From the NCBI GenBank assembly GCA_039602395.1, contig JBCNJP010000003.1:67209880-67273879 (forward strand): DNA of 64,000 bases. Direction: 5' to 3'. This document shows, one piece after another, positions 22,511 through 33,487 of the stretch (the first letter of the stretch is position 1; every line of letters begins with the position of its first letter). This stretch comes from Deinandra increscens subsp. villosa. Lineage: Eukaryota > Streptophyta > Magnoliopsida > Asterales > Asteraceae. The notes beneath the pieces were generated by a model. The model had not been told where the DNA came from. It worked only from the letters and a program-made list of their open reading frames with translations, and made no database searches. The translations under genes were made by a program, and so were the position numbers.

Positions 22511-25127
22511 TGTGACATCCGAGAATTCCAAGGTTAACTTCCGTTAGACAATCTCCGTTAGTTACGTTATAAGTGTTAACTTAGTAACTAATACTTAACT
22601 AGGCCGAATACGTCCACGACTCTTGGTTGATCACCGAACCCGTCCATATGTGTTATGTGTTTATTTATTTATTGAATTATGTGCAACGTGATTTAAACGC
22701 ATGATTATTATCAAAAGCATGACTATTTGTTTACTTGTTGAATTATGTGACAAATTGCTTAATTGTGTATTTATGTGATTAATCAAGTAATTAGGGTGTA
22801 TGCATTTGTTTTAATCATGGGCTAATGATGGACTAATCATTGGGGCCCAAATCCCAATGAAAGCCCACCAAGGCTTTAGTATTTAAATGAAATAAAACCC
22901 TAAATTCTCATTTTTGCATACATCACACAAAACACACACATACACTCTCCATCCTCTCTCTCTCGTGAACCAGCCACTTCTGGTCAGCCGTGAACCACCA
23001 AAGACCACCGTGATCTCAGCCTTGAAGATCATCCATTGAGCTTGGAAACCAAACCGTGAGTCCCATGAACTTTTTATGCATTTCCTTATGTGTTTTACTT
23101 TAAAGCATGACCAAACCTTCATGGAATCGTTTGATCTTCTGATATGATGTTTAGAGATGCTAGATCTAGCCTAAAGTCTGCAACTTTACGTGTAAAATCA
23201 TGCCATAATGAAGATCCATGCTAGTTAGGTCATTTTATGCTTAAAAGTGTTCTTGGAGATTTGATGGTGAAAATCCATGTTTAAGGTGTTAAATTTGCTT
23301 GTGTAATGTTGGTAAATGTTTATGCATGCTAGATACTGAATTATATGAAGTATGGAAGCTGTTAGATTAATTTTTGGTCAGATTTACGAGTTTTCTGCGA
23401 CTAGCGAAACTGTAGTTTCGCAAACTGTTTGAATATTCATCCAGCGACACTATACAGCGAAACTATAGTGTCGCCTGTGAACTAAGTGTATTGCTCGAAC
23501 GAAACTACCGAGCGAAACAACCATAGACTCCTGAACGAAAGTTCAAATCAGTTTCGAGCGAATCTAGATAGCGAAACTGTGTCATCAGTTTCGAGCGAAA
23601 CTATCTAGCGAAACTGTGCCTTCTATGAACGAAAGTTCAAACCAATTTCGAGCGAATCTATGCTAGCGAAACTGTGTCATCAGTTTCGAGCGAAACTAGC
23701 TAGCGAAACTGTGTAGCGAAACTGTGCCAGACCAAAACCCAAACTTGTGCAACTTATTTGAATGTTATGCCATGACTTACATGATTATGCAATAATGAAA
23801 CATGCTTTGATTTCTGAGTGATGTTTACCCTCGTTTATGATCAACCATCGGTGTCGTGCGTCGGTATGTCGAGTCGTAGTTCCAACGTGCTATGTTATGG
23901 GCCATAGTGACGTAGTTAAAGTTAGACACAACCTAACACCTAAGACCTTAATATGATTATTAGGTCTTCGTTAGCAATCATAATTGGATTATTTGAAGTG
24001 TAAGCTGAGCAACCTAAGGTGAGTTTCACTAACCCTTTAATTGTGAGCCCGTTTGGGTCACAACGAATTTACTTAACGGAAAACAACGCTGACATTTTGA
24101 GGTATTGCCAAATGGGATATCTGTTATGGAAGTTGGAGTGTTTTATGGGAAGCACTTGCAACTGTCCATCCTTGGGGTTTCAAATGAAATCCGCAATCAA
24201 CTATTTAATACTTAAACTCATTTGGGATTTCAAATGAAATCCGGAACAATCATTTTGACACTTAAACCCTTTTTAGGATTTCAAATGAAATCCAGAATAA
24301 ACGGTTTTAATATGACTAGTGTAGGTTAAAGTCTAAACCAAATGATATCACATGATTTCTAAGGATGCCTTAAAACTTAAAAGTCCTCAACAATTTAGTA
24401 CCATTAATTTGCGAAGCGAGGGGATGTTGGGTAGATCTACTGAGGGTTTGACAAACCCTGCTCCGCGGTACACAAATGTGTAGCCAACCGGTTGGAGGCC
24501 GAACGGAGTTCAATATCAGCCTATTTTAGTTGTGGGTCCCATGAGGAACACAACTGGAGGCACAAACCATCGGCAAATGCCGAACTCTGTTACGTCAGCT
24601 TTGGTACGAACTTCCTTAGTGCATGGAAACCGGATTAGCTACCCGCGATATCGGTTGACCGCTTTAATCTCTACTTAACTAGTGCATATTCGATAATTCA
24701 GCACTTGGCATCGTTTTGCAAAACTATTACTTATTTATATGTTGATACATACGCTTATGAGACCGGGCCACTGCATGACATGCCCACTGTGAACTCACCA
24801 ACCGTTAGGTTGACACTTGTGTGGTTTTCACTTTGCAGATCGCTGAGGAGTATCCACCGGAGGTTGGCATGGCACCCGAAGTTACTTATTTCATTTTGAA
24901 CTTAAATTTGGGAATTTAACAACAATTTATGTTTTGTAATTTAAGCACGTGGTTAGTGCTAAGATACTCATGTTTTTCTTTCCGCTGCAACTCTTAAACT
25001 GTTTTATGATGAATGTTTGGACTTTACTCTGATTCGTTTAGTATTTGTAACTAATGGTTGTGGTCCTGGTTTGCTCGCACCCCTTAACGATATAGACTCC
25101 GTTAGTGGTTAATTTGGGGGTGTGACA
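22511..25127 (+). repeat. Gypsy-1 3' LTR
   Basis: 2,617 bp, the partner of the LTR at 14436-17075. It lacks 21 bp of the GCGAAACTGTG array and 2 bp of the CT repeat. The donor-like GTGAGT (24019) and acceptor-like TTTGCAG (ending 24838) are conserved, again 820 bp apart. Confidence 0.93.
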
Positions 25128-25132
25128 GTAGG

Positions 25133-27682
25133 GGAGTCCAGAGTGGCAACAAATGCACGGGAGGCTGCAATTAATTTGTTATAAGAAACAAAAGAAGCAA
25201 TAGGGTAGGTACACGCACGTTACCCTTTCTCGATGCAATTGGGAGATCAGAATCAGAATCAGAGAGATCGGTGTCAGAAAGGGTATCCGGTTGATCTGTC
25301 GACGTGATGATTGGTTCAGGAGCAAAATCTGATGGTAGGCGATTTCGCCTTTCATATACTAGAATCTGAGATGGACCTGCAGGGACAGGATGTTGGGGTG
25401 ACTCGCTTGATTGTTTAGTGACACGAGATTCAGGTTCTGACTCAATATAGCTGAGGAATTTCTCACTGATCCCTAATGTGGGCTGAGGTGACAGAAAGTA
25501 GAATGGGATGTTCTCATGAAATGTAATATCCCGGGAGACGATATATTTTTGAAGAGTAGTGGAGTAGCACCGATAGACTTTCTGTAACCTACAGTAACCA
25601 AGGTAATATACACCGAATGGATTTGGGATCTAATTTGGTGAGGTGCTGGCTAGTATCCCTAACAAAAAAAGTGCTCCCGAATATCTTTGGTGGAACGGGA
25701 AATATGGGTTTTAGCGGAAACAGAACCGAGTACGGAATCTCATTATTGAGGACGACCGATGGCACTCGATTGATGAGAAAACATGCAGTAGATACTGCAT
25801 CAGACCAAAATGATTTTGGACGTTTGTTTGAAATAATAGGGCTCTTGCTACCTCGAGTAGGTGCCTATTTTTACGTTCAGCAACCCCATTTTGTGCAGGT
25901 GTGTCGACACAGGATGACTCGTGAAGTATACCGTGTTGCAAAAAATAAGACTTGAAGTTTTCAGATAGATACTCCTTTGCGTTATCACTTCTCATTGTTT
26001 TGATTGAGGTGTTAAACTGTGTTTTGATTTCATTTTGGAGTGCACAAAAGTGTGAAAAGACTTCACTACGATTTTTCATAAAGTAGAGCCAAGTTACACG
26101 GGAAAAGTCATCAACAAATGAAATAAAATACTTGAAATCAGATTTAGACAAAACAGGACAAGGACCCCAAACATCAAAATGAACTAATTCAAAAGGAGAC
26201 GTAGCTCGCTTATTGACAAAACAGGACAAGGACCCCAAACTGACATGACTCACACTGCAAAGATGACAACTGAGAAAATTCAAGGCATAATTTCTTGAGA
26301 GATTGGAGAGACAGATGACCTAAATGGCAATGAGCCTCAAATGGAGATGAGGTTGAGCAGGCTAATGAACTTGGTCCCTGAGTGTCTAGTATGTATAGGC
26401 CATCAGACTCTCTTCCTCTACCAATAACTTTCTTCGTCGACAGATCCTGAAAGACAAAAAAAAAATCAGGGAGAAATAAGGCACTACAGTTATGTTCACG
26501 GGTTAGTTTACTGATTAATAGCAATTTGAACGGGGAATTTGGGCAGATTTAAAACAGAGGACAAATGAATGGAAGGAGTCACGCGAGAACTACCGGAACC
26601 AAGCACTTTGGCAGTGGTTCCATTAGCAATAGTAAAATGTGAAAGTGGTGAGTGGTGTAGGTTAGTTAAAAGATCAGGATTACCCATCATGTGTTCGGAG
26701 GCACCGGAATCAAATAACCATTTGGAGGCAGATGATAACAGACAGTTGACAGATTTATCTGTCTCGACAAAGGTTGTTGTTGGTTGTTCTTCAGATGTAC
26801 TGGCAAGGTGAGCAGATTGAGTTTTGAAATTTCTGGCCAGTCGCTTCTTGCAAGTGAACTTGGTATGACCAAGTTCATGACAATAGTAAAATTCAATGTT
26901 ACCATCTTCAGTTGTGAGAACACGTTGACCTGTGCGATCTGTGTAACTACCTTGTGAACCTCCTCGATGGCCACCCCGATATCCCCCTCGAAAGCCTCCA
27001 CGACTTATCAGTGCGTTGTTAGAAGCTGAGGAGGTTTTGGGTGACATGCTTTCATGTCGAAGGATCCGAGCAAATGTTTCTTGAAGAGACGGAATGGCCG
27101 ATTCATTCAGGAGTTGGGACCGAATAGGATCAAATTCAGGTTGTAGACCTGTTAGGAAACTCATTACAACAATATGTTCCCTTTGAGATTGCATAACTTT
27201 TACATCAGCACTGTGAGGAAGGAGATAGTTTAGCTCTTCATAAGTCCGTTTGAATTCCATAACATAAGCGGTTAGAGACCGTTCATGTTTTTCCCCCTAT
27301 GGAATGACTTACAAACACTGTAAATCCGAGACATGTTGCTTTGTCCAGAATACATAAATTCTAGATATTCCATCAGTTCCTTCACATATTCACAGTGATT
27401 AATAAGTGAAAGAACCGAGTAATCAATGGCATTCCTTATTTGTAAGAATAATTTAGCATCTGTTTGTAGCCATTCATCTTTGGAATCATCGGATGGAGGA
27501 ACAGATTTTAGGTGGGATGCTTTCCCAATGCTTCGTAAAAAGATACGAATTGTTTTGCTCCATTAAAAGAAATTGAAGCCATCCAATTTGTTATCTATGA
27601 GTCGGGTGGTTCCTTGTAAGGTGTCAAGGTTATTAGTAATCTTGACACCCGACTCATTTTTGTTTTCAGTCTTATCAGTCAT
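25133..27682 (-). pseudogene. Copia-1 gag, protease and integrase remnant
   Basis: The 5' half of the Copia-1 polyprotein on the minus strand. Gag starts with ATG at 27682 (MTDKTENKNESGVK) and hits an in-frame stop after about 40 codons. It continues with the gag core (about 26950-27260), a glycine/arginine-rich stretch and a zinc knuckle whose first cysteine is replaced (FYYCHELGHTKFTC). The protease motif WLFDSGASEHM is at about 26680-26720. Integrase has FELVHFDVWGPCP, FVDDFSRVTWLYF and RSDNAKEY, with TPAQNGVAERKNRH at about 25840-25880. A frameshifted tail rich in Asp/Ser runs up to the Gypsy-1 target site. A 26-bp duplication (26147-26172 and 26215-26240) scrambles the finger-to-core junction of integrase. 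Multiple stops make it inactive. Confidence 0.88.
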
Positions 27683-28448
27683 TTTAATTTGTAATTAGAA
27701 GACCAAATGACTGGATAAAACGAAAGTAATAATGTAAGCTGACCAGGTAACTGGATGACAAAACAAACGACTAATAACAACTAACCAGATAACTAGAACT
27801 AATAGCAGAGAATTAACTGACCAGATAACTAGATAACAACGAAAGTTTCGGATTTTCATTTCTACAGATGTTAACAGATTGTAGCAGAATTTGTGACAGA
27901 TTTTAACAGATTGGAGTGAACCGAGTTAACAGGTCAGAAGGTTTACAGAATTTTCTGGAACTTATCTGTGATCTTGCAAAGGCCTTTTTGAGACTAAAAT
28001 GAGCTGAATAGAGCCTTTAACTGAGTATCGAGAGAAATTTCTGATAGTTCAGAACTGATAGAGAAAATCGTACAGAACTGATACAGAAATTCTGTATTAT
28101 TTCTGTAGATTAAGAAATTTGTTAGAAACTTGAAATTGACCACACAGCAGCAGAAGAAATCCGATGATTTTTCGGTGATCCATGCGCTTCCACGCGTCGA
28201 CGAGTGGTACAGAGGCGGCGGCGCGTGATGGCGTTTCCAGCGATGAAAAATTGCAGAGTTGCAATTCGAGAGACGACGAACATAGTGGTGGTGGAGGTGA
28301 GATTTAATTGTGACTTGAAAAAGGATTTCAGTGATATGGACGGGAACAGAGATGAACTGGAGAATACTTGGAGCTGGTGAACTGGAACAGACTACCGGGA
28401 CTGATTTCAGATGAGCACAGAGGCTGACTTCAGATGAGCACAAGCTCT
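27683..28448 (-). other. Copia-1 5' leader between primer-binding site and gag
   Basis: About 770 bp of non-coding leader read on the minus strand. No convincing frame is present; the 160-codon frame at 27994-28476 has no recognisable domain and overlaps the primer-binding site. It ends at the half primer-binding site at about 28440-28453. Confidence 0.6.
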
Positions 28449-28453
28449 GATAC

Positions 28454-31400
28454 TGTGACAACCTATCAAAAATCAAAGGTCAAACCCGTTACTTTGACCA
28501 TATATATATATACGTATATACATGTGCATGACTTGATATAATAGTATTATTAGTAAACAATATGCACGAAAGTGTCCAACCTTGACAATTCCCACGTCTG
28601 TACTGGAAAAACAAACCCGTAACAAAGATAAGTCCGACCATAGTTATATGGAGTTCCGATAACAAGAAAAGTAAATATATAAAATGACTTTTATAAATTA
28701 CCAAAACAGTGTCGTGAGAAATCACACCGACACTAGACAAGGTCTTGAGCGAACATTTTACATAAAACTTTAGTAGTTTTAATAGTACAAAACATTCGAG
28801 CTCGAAGCAGATCAAAACAGTTATTTATTTTCTGAACGCGGGTACGCGAATAAATAAAATAGATAAAACCATGAATTCTAAATAAATGAATTACGATCAA
28901 AACTGTAATTGTTTATCGATATTAAAGGTTCATAATTTATTTAGAAACTTGACTCGATCAAAACGCTTAAACGTTTCGGTATAGCTCAGTCCGAAATCCA
29001 TCTCTTTTATTTTTTTATATAATTTTCGACCATTTAAATTATAAAGACAAATCATCTTGTATTTTATTTTTATAAATTTTTGATGCTAGCCTTTCACCTT
29101 CAAGCATTATTTTTATAAAAGTGTTTAGGTTTTATAAAAGATATAAAAACTAAACTACCTAACCTATCACCTAACCTAGGTTAACCACTTAACCAAACCA
29201 TGGTTAATCATTTGGCTAGAAAATCTTCCATAAGATTTAAACACATGTCAAATTAATCTTACACTCAAACCCCCATACTTCTAATACCACTCACACACTC
29301 AACCTCACCTACAAAAACCCCACAACACCAAGCAAACCACCACACCTCCTCCCTTCTTATTTCTCTCGGCCGACAACCACCGCCCCACCGCCGCCACTGA
29401 CGCCGAAGATCCTCCTGCTGCCGCCACCAGTTCCGCCACCACCACCCTCAACAGCCGCCGTTGAGCCATCGGCTCACAACCACCGCCACCGTGATCTCCA
29501 CCATCACTCACCATTCTTCATTTCCTTTTGAATACTTGCATCTTTGTAAGCTCCTAACCCATTTCATTTCATTTCTTTTACTTAAGATTTTCACCCGACG
29601 ATCTATAAAAGTCTTGATATTCTTACATCCAAAATGGATCCGTGAAATATTATTATTTTTGTGTCTGGGTAAGTGATAAACAAGAGAAATCTTAAAATGG
29701 GTATAACCTCTTAATGGTCACTAAATATATAAATACTTATGTTTAGATAAAAACCATGGAGTATATATATGTTTATTACTTTGATCATTTTCTTTTGTTA
29801 CTAATGTGATTACATGGAAGGAAAATATGATCTTGGTACAAAATCTTGTTACGGATAAAATAAGTTTAACATTTACATGTTTGGACTTTTGACACAATTT
29901 GGTTAGAAACTTTGGTTAAATAAATGGTGAACAAGATTTTGTATAAAACTTGGTATAGTTTTAGAACTAGTCAGAAAATAAGTCGTAGAAATCAATCGGG
30001 TAAAACTATTTAGATATATATATACCGGTTAAAATCTACGAAGCTATAATAATAATTATTACTATTATTATTATCATCACAATTTAGTTCGAAGATGCCA
30101 AAATGATATTAAACTCATTCGATCTTAATTGTTTTTCAAGAATATACAAGTTCGAACTCTAGAATAATAAACAAGTTTTATTATTCATGATGTTCAAGAA
30201 CGGATCTTTGGAAAATTGTTTTCATGACTTTAATGATTGTTATTTTCTCAAAATCCTTCGTATAAGTTACACATAATTATTTACTTAAATAATTTTCCTA
30301 ACTTATATACGTAATTATTACTTATAACTAAGAGCATAAATCTAAATATAAAGCAAACATCAAAATAAATAATACACATTATTATTTATTGCAATGCTTG
30401 GAATCTAATTCGGTATATGTTTATATATTCTTATGATCCTTGAATAATTATTTGACTTATAATTATTGCTACGGTTTACATATAATTATTTGACTATAAA
30501 TATAATCACAAAGTTACATATTTATTTGAACAATAAATACGAACGGGTTTTCCAAACATTACAAACGAGAATAAGTTGTCAAGACTCGACCAGGATCGTT
30601 AGATAACTGAACGTCATCCAGGCTGAATCAAAGACCTAAAACATGTCTATCATTATTATTGATATTAGGACACTGTTTATTAGCTACGGGCCAGCGCGAT
30701 AAAACTTTCATCATTACCTTGATCAGGTGAGTTTCACGACCCCTTTTTCCTTTACTGTTTTATCAATGGGGGAGAAATACATGAAAGCAAACTTCATACT
30801 TTCTTTTGATCGTATACAAAGCCTTCCCTTTAAACTATTTTAAATACTTTGGGAAGAATCATGAAACAGACAAAAACACTTTAGATAATTATTGGAACTA
30901 TAATTATTTCTAACAGTCCTATACGTATTAGACAATAAATATAACCTTCCAGTCAAACGCCTGATTGGTATTATAATACAACTGTAACACAGTATTTGAT
31001 TATCTCTTCTTTCGTAACCCCATTCGCGGTAATCTTGTGGATAACTTATTACTGCAAAGCCCACCACCAATTGATTTCGATTAATTCTATACGGGACGAT
31101 AACTAGTGAATAGATCTATTTGGGTTGACGCCCCTGCCCTAGCTGGTCGCTCTAGTTCTGACTTCGCATATACAAGTCACGGGGTACATGTCAGTTATTC
31201 TATGCTAGTGGTATTTCTTGGGGGAAGTTACCATCCGGTGGGTAAATCAGTTAGTGTTCGAAATCAAGGACCAGGTAGAGTTAATACTACAGTAACCACA
31301 TTTATAATATCATGAATGCCTGAAACCGTGCTTGAAATCGCACAAGTGGAATCGTGCTTGAACCGCACAAGTCAAATCGTGCTTGAACCGCACAAGTCAA

Positions 31401-31933
31401 ACCGGGCTTGAACTGCACAAGTCCTCGTACAATTGTGTAAAACTTGACCCTCACGGGTCTATTCATTTAAGACCTTTATAATATTTTGTATGTTATAAAC
31501 TGTTTACAAATTTACTTGTAAGCATCTTAAACCTGTGAACTCACCAACATTATGTTGACCTTTTTAAACTCATGTATTTCTCAGGTAACCAAGTCAGACC
31601 GTATGCAAATGGGACGTCAAACAGACGTCAAACCTTAGGGCCTGTATTGTGGAGTCATAGTCTCATTCATCGTAATGAAATAACTTATGAAACACTTGCC
31701 TTTCAAATCCTTTAGACGATTTCAAGACTCAACTACTTTATCTTAATATTTCTGGAAGAATTCATATTTTAGTATTGTAAAACAATGTAGTCTTAACATA
31801 TTTTCCGCTGCAACTTTGATGACATACTTGGTTTTTCAAACGTATATTAATCTGATAGAAGTCGTTCTATGTATCCACGACTATGATCCCATGACATCAC
31901 ACGCCTCCATTCTCGAAAGTTCAGGGTGTGACA
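28454..31933. mobile_element. Solo Gypsy-type LTR, 3.48 kb, inside the Copia-1 primer-binding site
   Basis: It runs from TGTGACAACC to GGGTGTGACA and is flanked by a 5-bp duplication GATAC (28449-28453 and 31934-31938). There is no internal region and no coding frame, so it is best read as a solo LTR left by LTR-LTR recombination. It shares the terminal TGTGACA and the donor/acceptor-like block pair (30727 and 31584) with the two Gypsy elements here, but not overall sequence. A short tandem array (CGTGCTTGAACCGCACAAGT, about four units of 24-26 bp) lies at 31325-31424. It cuts the Copia-1 primer-binding site in two. Confidence 0.88.
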
Positions 31934-31940
31934 GATACCA

Positions 31941-32149
31941 TGTAATTGGTAATCAGATAGACAGAGAGAATATGAACTGATATTCTATTAACTTGATGAT
32001 TTACATCGCATATACATAACCTTTATATAAGGATTCAAACAACTACTATTACACCTAGAAGTAAATACCCAACCACTTGTGAACAAGTGTATCTGAAAAT
32101 CTTGACTTTAGAGGACTAATAAATGAGAATACAGAGATATACTTTAACT
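31941..32149 (-). repeat. Copia-1 5' LTR
   Basis: 209 bp, the partner of 12686-12894. The last base adjoining the target duplication is T where the other copy has A, a decayed terminus. CAAGG follows at 32150-32154. Confidence 0.92.
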
Positions 32150-32301
32150 CAAGGAAAGGAAAAAATGACATGACATCATATATATAACATATTTAACATA
32201 GTTAAAGGTAATTATAAACAAACCAAATCCTATTTATTTATTCTAAATTAGAGGTCTGGATGAAATATGATTTTAGGGATAAGAAATAAACTAACCAAAC
32301 C

Positions 32302-32530
32302 ATGGATAAATCCAATCAAACTTTTCTTAAACCGAAGTGATCTTTTCGTAAGCGCTTGTTCCTGATCCAATCGGGGGATCGTATTGATTATAAAAACATG
32401 AGTTTAATTAGTCGATTTATTAGTGAACAGGGAAAAATATTATCTAGACGAGTAAATAGATTGACCTTGAAACAACAATGATTAATTACTATTGCTATAA
32501 AACAAGCCCGTAAAGACCCAATATACAAAT
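32302..32530 (+). pseudogene. rps18: Plastid rps18 fragment (ribosomal protein S18)
   Basis: The start ATGGATAAATCC and the body (KRLFLIQSGDRIDY, NMSLISRFISEQGKILSRR, VNRLTLKQQ, LITIAIKQAR) identify plastid S18, a small-subunit ribosomal protein. Two TGA stops interrupt it, each where an arginine CGA codon would be expected. After KQAR the homology ends abruptly; the following bases may come from rpl36, but that is weak. In the plastid this gene is expressed with rpl33; here it is a nuclear relic without transit peptide. Confidence 0.88.
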
Positions 32531-32618
32531 AAGAAGCGGGGGGGGGGGGGGAGGATCTTTTTGACATGAAATGGATATATCCATATATCTCTAACTCAAA
32601 TTTATGAGATTATAAAAT

Positions 32619-32838
32619 ATGGCAAAAGCTATACCGAAAAAGGGTTCACGAGGACGTATTGGTTCACGTAAGAGTATATCTAAAATACCAAAGGGGGTTA
32701 TTCATATTCAAGCAAGTTTCAATAATACCATTGTGAGTGTTACAGATGTACGAGGACGAGTGGTTTCTTGGTCCTCTGCCGGTACTTGTGGCTTCCGAGG
32801 TACAAGAAGAGGGACGCCATTTGCTACTCAAACTGCCC
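32619..32838 (+). pseudogene. rps11: Plastid rps11 5' fragment (ribosomal protein S11)
   Basis: ATG at 32619 opens MAKAIPKKGSRGRIGSR and continues through KGVIHIQASFNNTIVSVTD and GRVVSWSSAGTCGFRG to TPFATQTA, about 73 of the usual roughly 138 codons. It then runs straight into the antisense trnT sequence. There are no internal stops. The missing C-terminal half, which binds rRNA, and the lack of a transit peptide argue against function. A G run at about 32538-32549 lies in the former spacer. Confidence 0.9.
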
Positions 32839-32907
32839 CTTGTCGGGTTTGAACCGAGGGCTTACACGTTACCATGGGATTACTCTACCACTGAGTGATA
32901 AAAAGGC
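32835..32907 (-). pseudogene. trnT-GGU: Degenerate plastid trnT-GGU
   Basis: Read on the minus strand from 32907, the acceptor stem GCCTTTT pairs with AAGGGGC. The D arm CTCAGTGGTAGAG, an anticodon loop ATGGTAA with GGT, and the T arm TCGGTTCAAACCCGA are recognisable. The anticodon stem is mispaired and extra bases precede the D arm, so it is unlikely to be a working tRNA gene. It partly overlaps the end of the rps11 fragment. Confidence 0.75.
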
Positions 32908-33042
32908 TTGGTTCATTTTAAATTCCTTAACGGGTCACTGCACTAGGTAAGTAAAATAGATATTCTTATATAAGAAGCCTAGCTACACAGATACAGAAGC
33001 GCCTCGACAAAAGGTCCATTTATATATAATAATTGCATTGTA

Positions 33043-33480
33043 GCGGGTATAGTTTAGTGGTAAAAGTGTGATTCTTTCTATTAACCCCCATAATATTTAA
33101 GGGGTCTTTCGGTTTGATTCATATTCCGATAAAAAACTTTATTTCATTTAAAGGATTCGATCCTTTACCTTTCAATGACACATTTAAGAAAATTCAAAAT
33201 TTTCGGGATTTTTATCCAAGGTCAATTAAAAACTGAAAATTTGGATTATGAAATTGCGAAATAAAATTTTAAAATTGGATCAATACGTCCAATTGAATGA
33301 GTATGAATAAAGAATCCATGAATGAAGATATACAAGTAGATTTCTAATTTCTAATCGTAACTAAATATTCAATTTTTGTTTTGATTTGTAGCGAATAAAT
33401 TGAAGCAAAATAGCTATTAAATAATGTCTTTAGTTACTAGAGATATCGACATATTATTTTAGCACGGTGGAAATAGAATC
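33043..33480 (+). pseudogene. trnG-UCC: Plastid trnG-UCC 5' exon plus start of its group II intron
   Basis: GCGGGTATAGTTTAGTGGTA with AAA following (33043-33065) is the 23-base 5' exon of plastid trnG-UCC. It is followed by GTGTG at 33066, the group II intron 5' consensus. AT-rich intron sequence continues for about 400 bp; the 3' exon is not seen. It faces away from trnT-GGU at 135 bp, as expected next to the Asteraceae inversion junction. Confidence 0.75.
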
Positions 33481-33487
33481 CTTTTCC

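Larger units (their letters stand above)
14436..25127 (+). mobile_element. Ty3/Gypsy chromovirus, Tekay/Del-like (Gypsy-1), inside Copia-1
   Basis: A full-length 10.7-kb element. LTRs lie at 14436-17075 (2,640 bp) and 22511-25127 (2,617 bp), both starting TGTGACATCC and ending GGTGTGACA. A 5-bp target duplication GTAGG flanks it (14431-14435 and 25128-25132). The primer-binding site for initiator methionine tRNA is at 17079-17092 and a polypurine tract sits at about 22500-22510. By eye the LTRs differ by some 18 substitutions, a 21-bp indel and a 2-bp indel, roughly 99.3% identity, so insertion is recent. Pol is open, but gag and protease carry several lesions. The chromodomain-like C-terminus, long LTRs and gag-pol layout suggest the Tekay/Del clade; the clade name is inference. 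Confidence 0.95.
12686..32149 (-). mobile_element. Old Ty1/Copia element (Copia-1), split by two later insertions
   Basis: The outer frame of a nested cluster. It has 209-bp LTRs at 12686-12894 (3') and 31941-32149 (5') and a 5-bp target duplication CAAGG (12681-12685 and 32150-32154). By eye the LTRs differ at about 9 positions, roughly 4%, so it is the oldest layer. With the nested Gypsy (14436-25127) and solo LTR (28454-31933) set aside, it is about 5.3 kb, normal for Copia. Minus-strand order gag, protease, integrase, reverse transcriptase, RNase H fits Ty1/Copia. The polypurine tract lies at 12895-12905, next to the 3' LTR. All coding parts are broken, so it cannot be autonomous. Confidence 0.93.

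Noticed and set aside
27994..28476. 160-codon minus-strand frame
   Set aside because: Lies in the Copia-1 leader and crosses the disrupted primer-binding site into the solo LTR; no domain.
28454..31933. Complete non-autonomous element instead of a solo LTR
   Set aside because: No internal LTR pair, primer-binding site or purine tract was found; terminal TGTGACA and block pair match single LTRs of the neighbours.
32619..32852. Functional nuclear gene for ribosomal protein S11
   Set aside because: Half of the protein is missing, no transit peptide, and the reading frame runs into antisense trnT.
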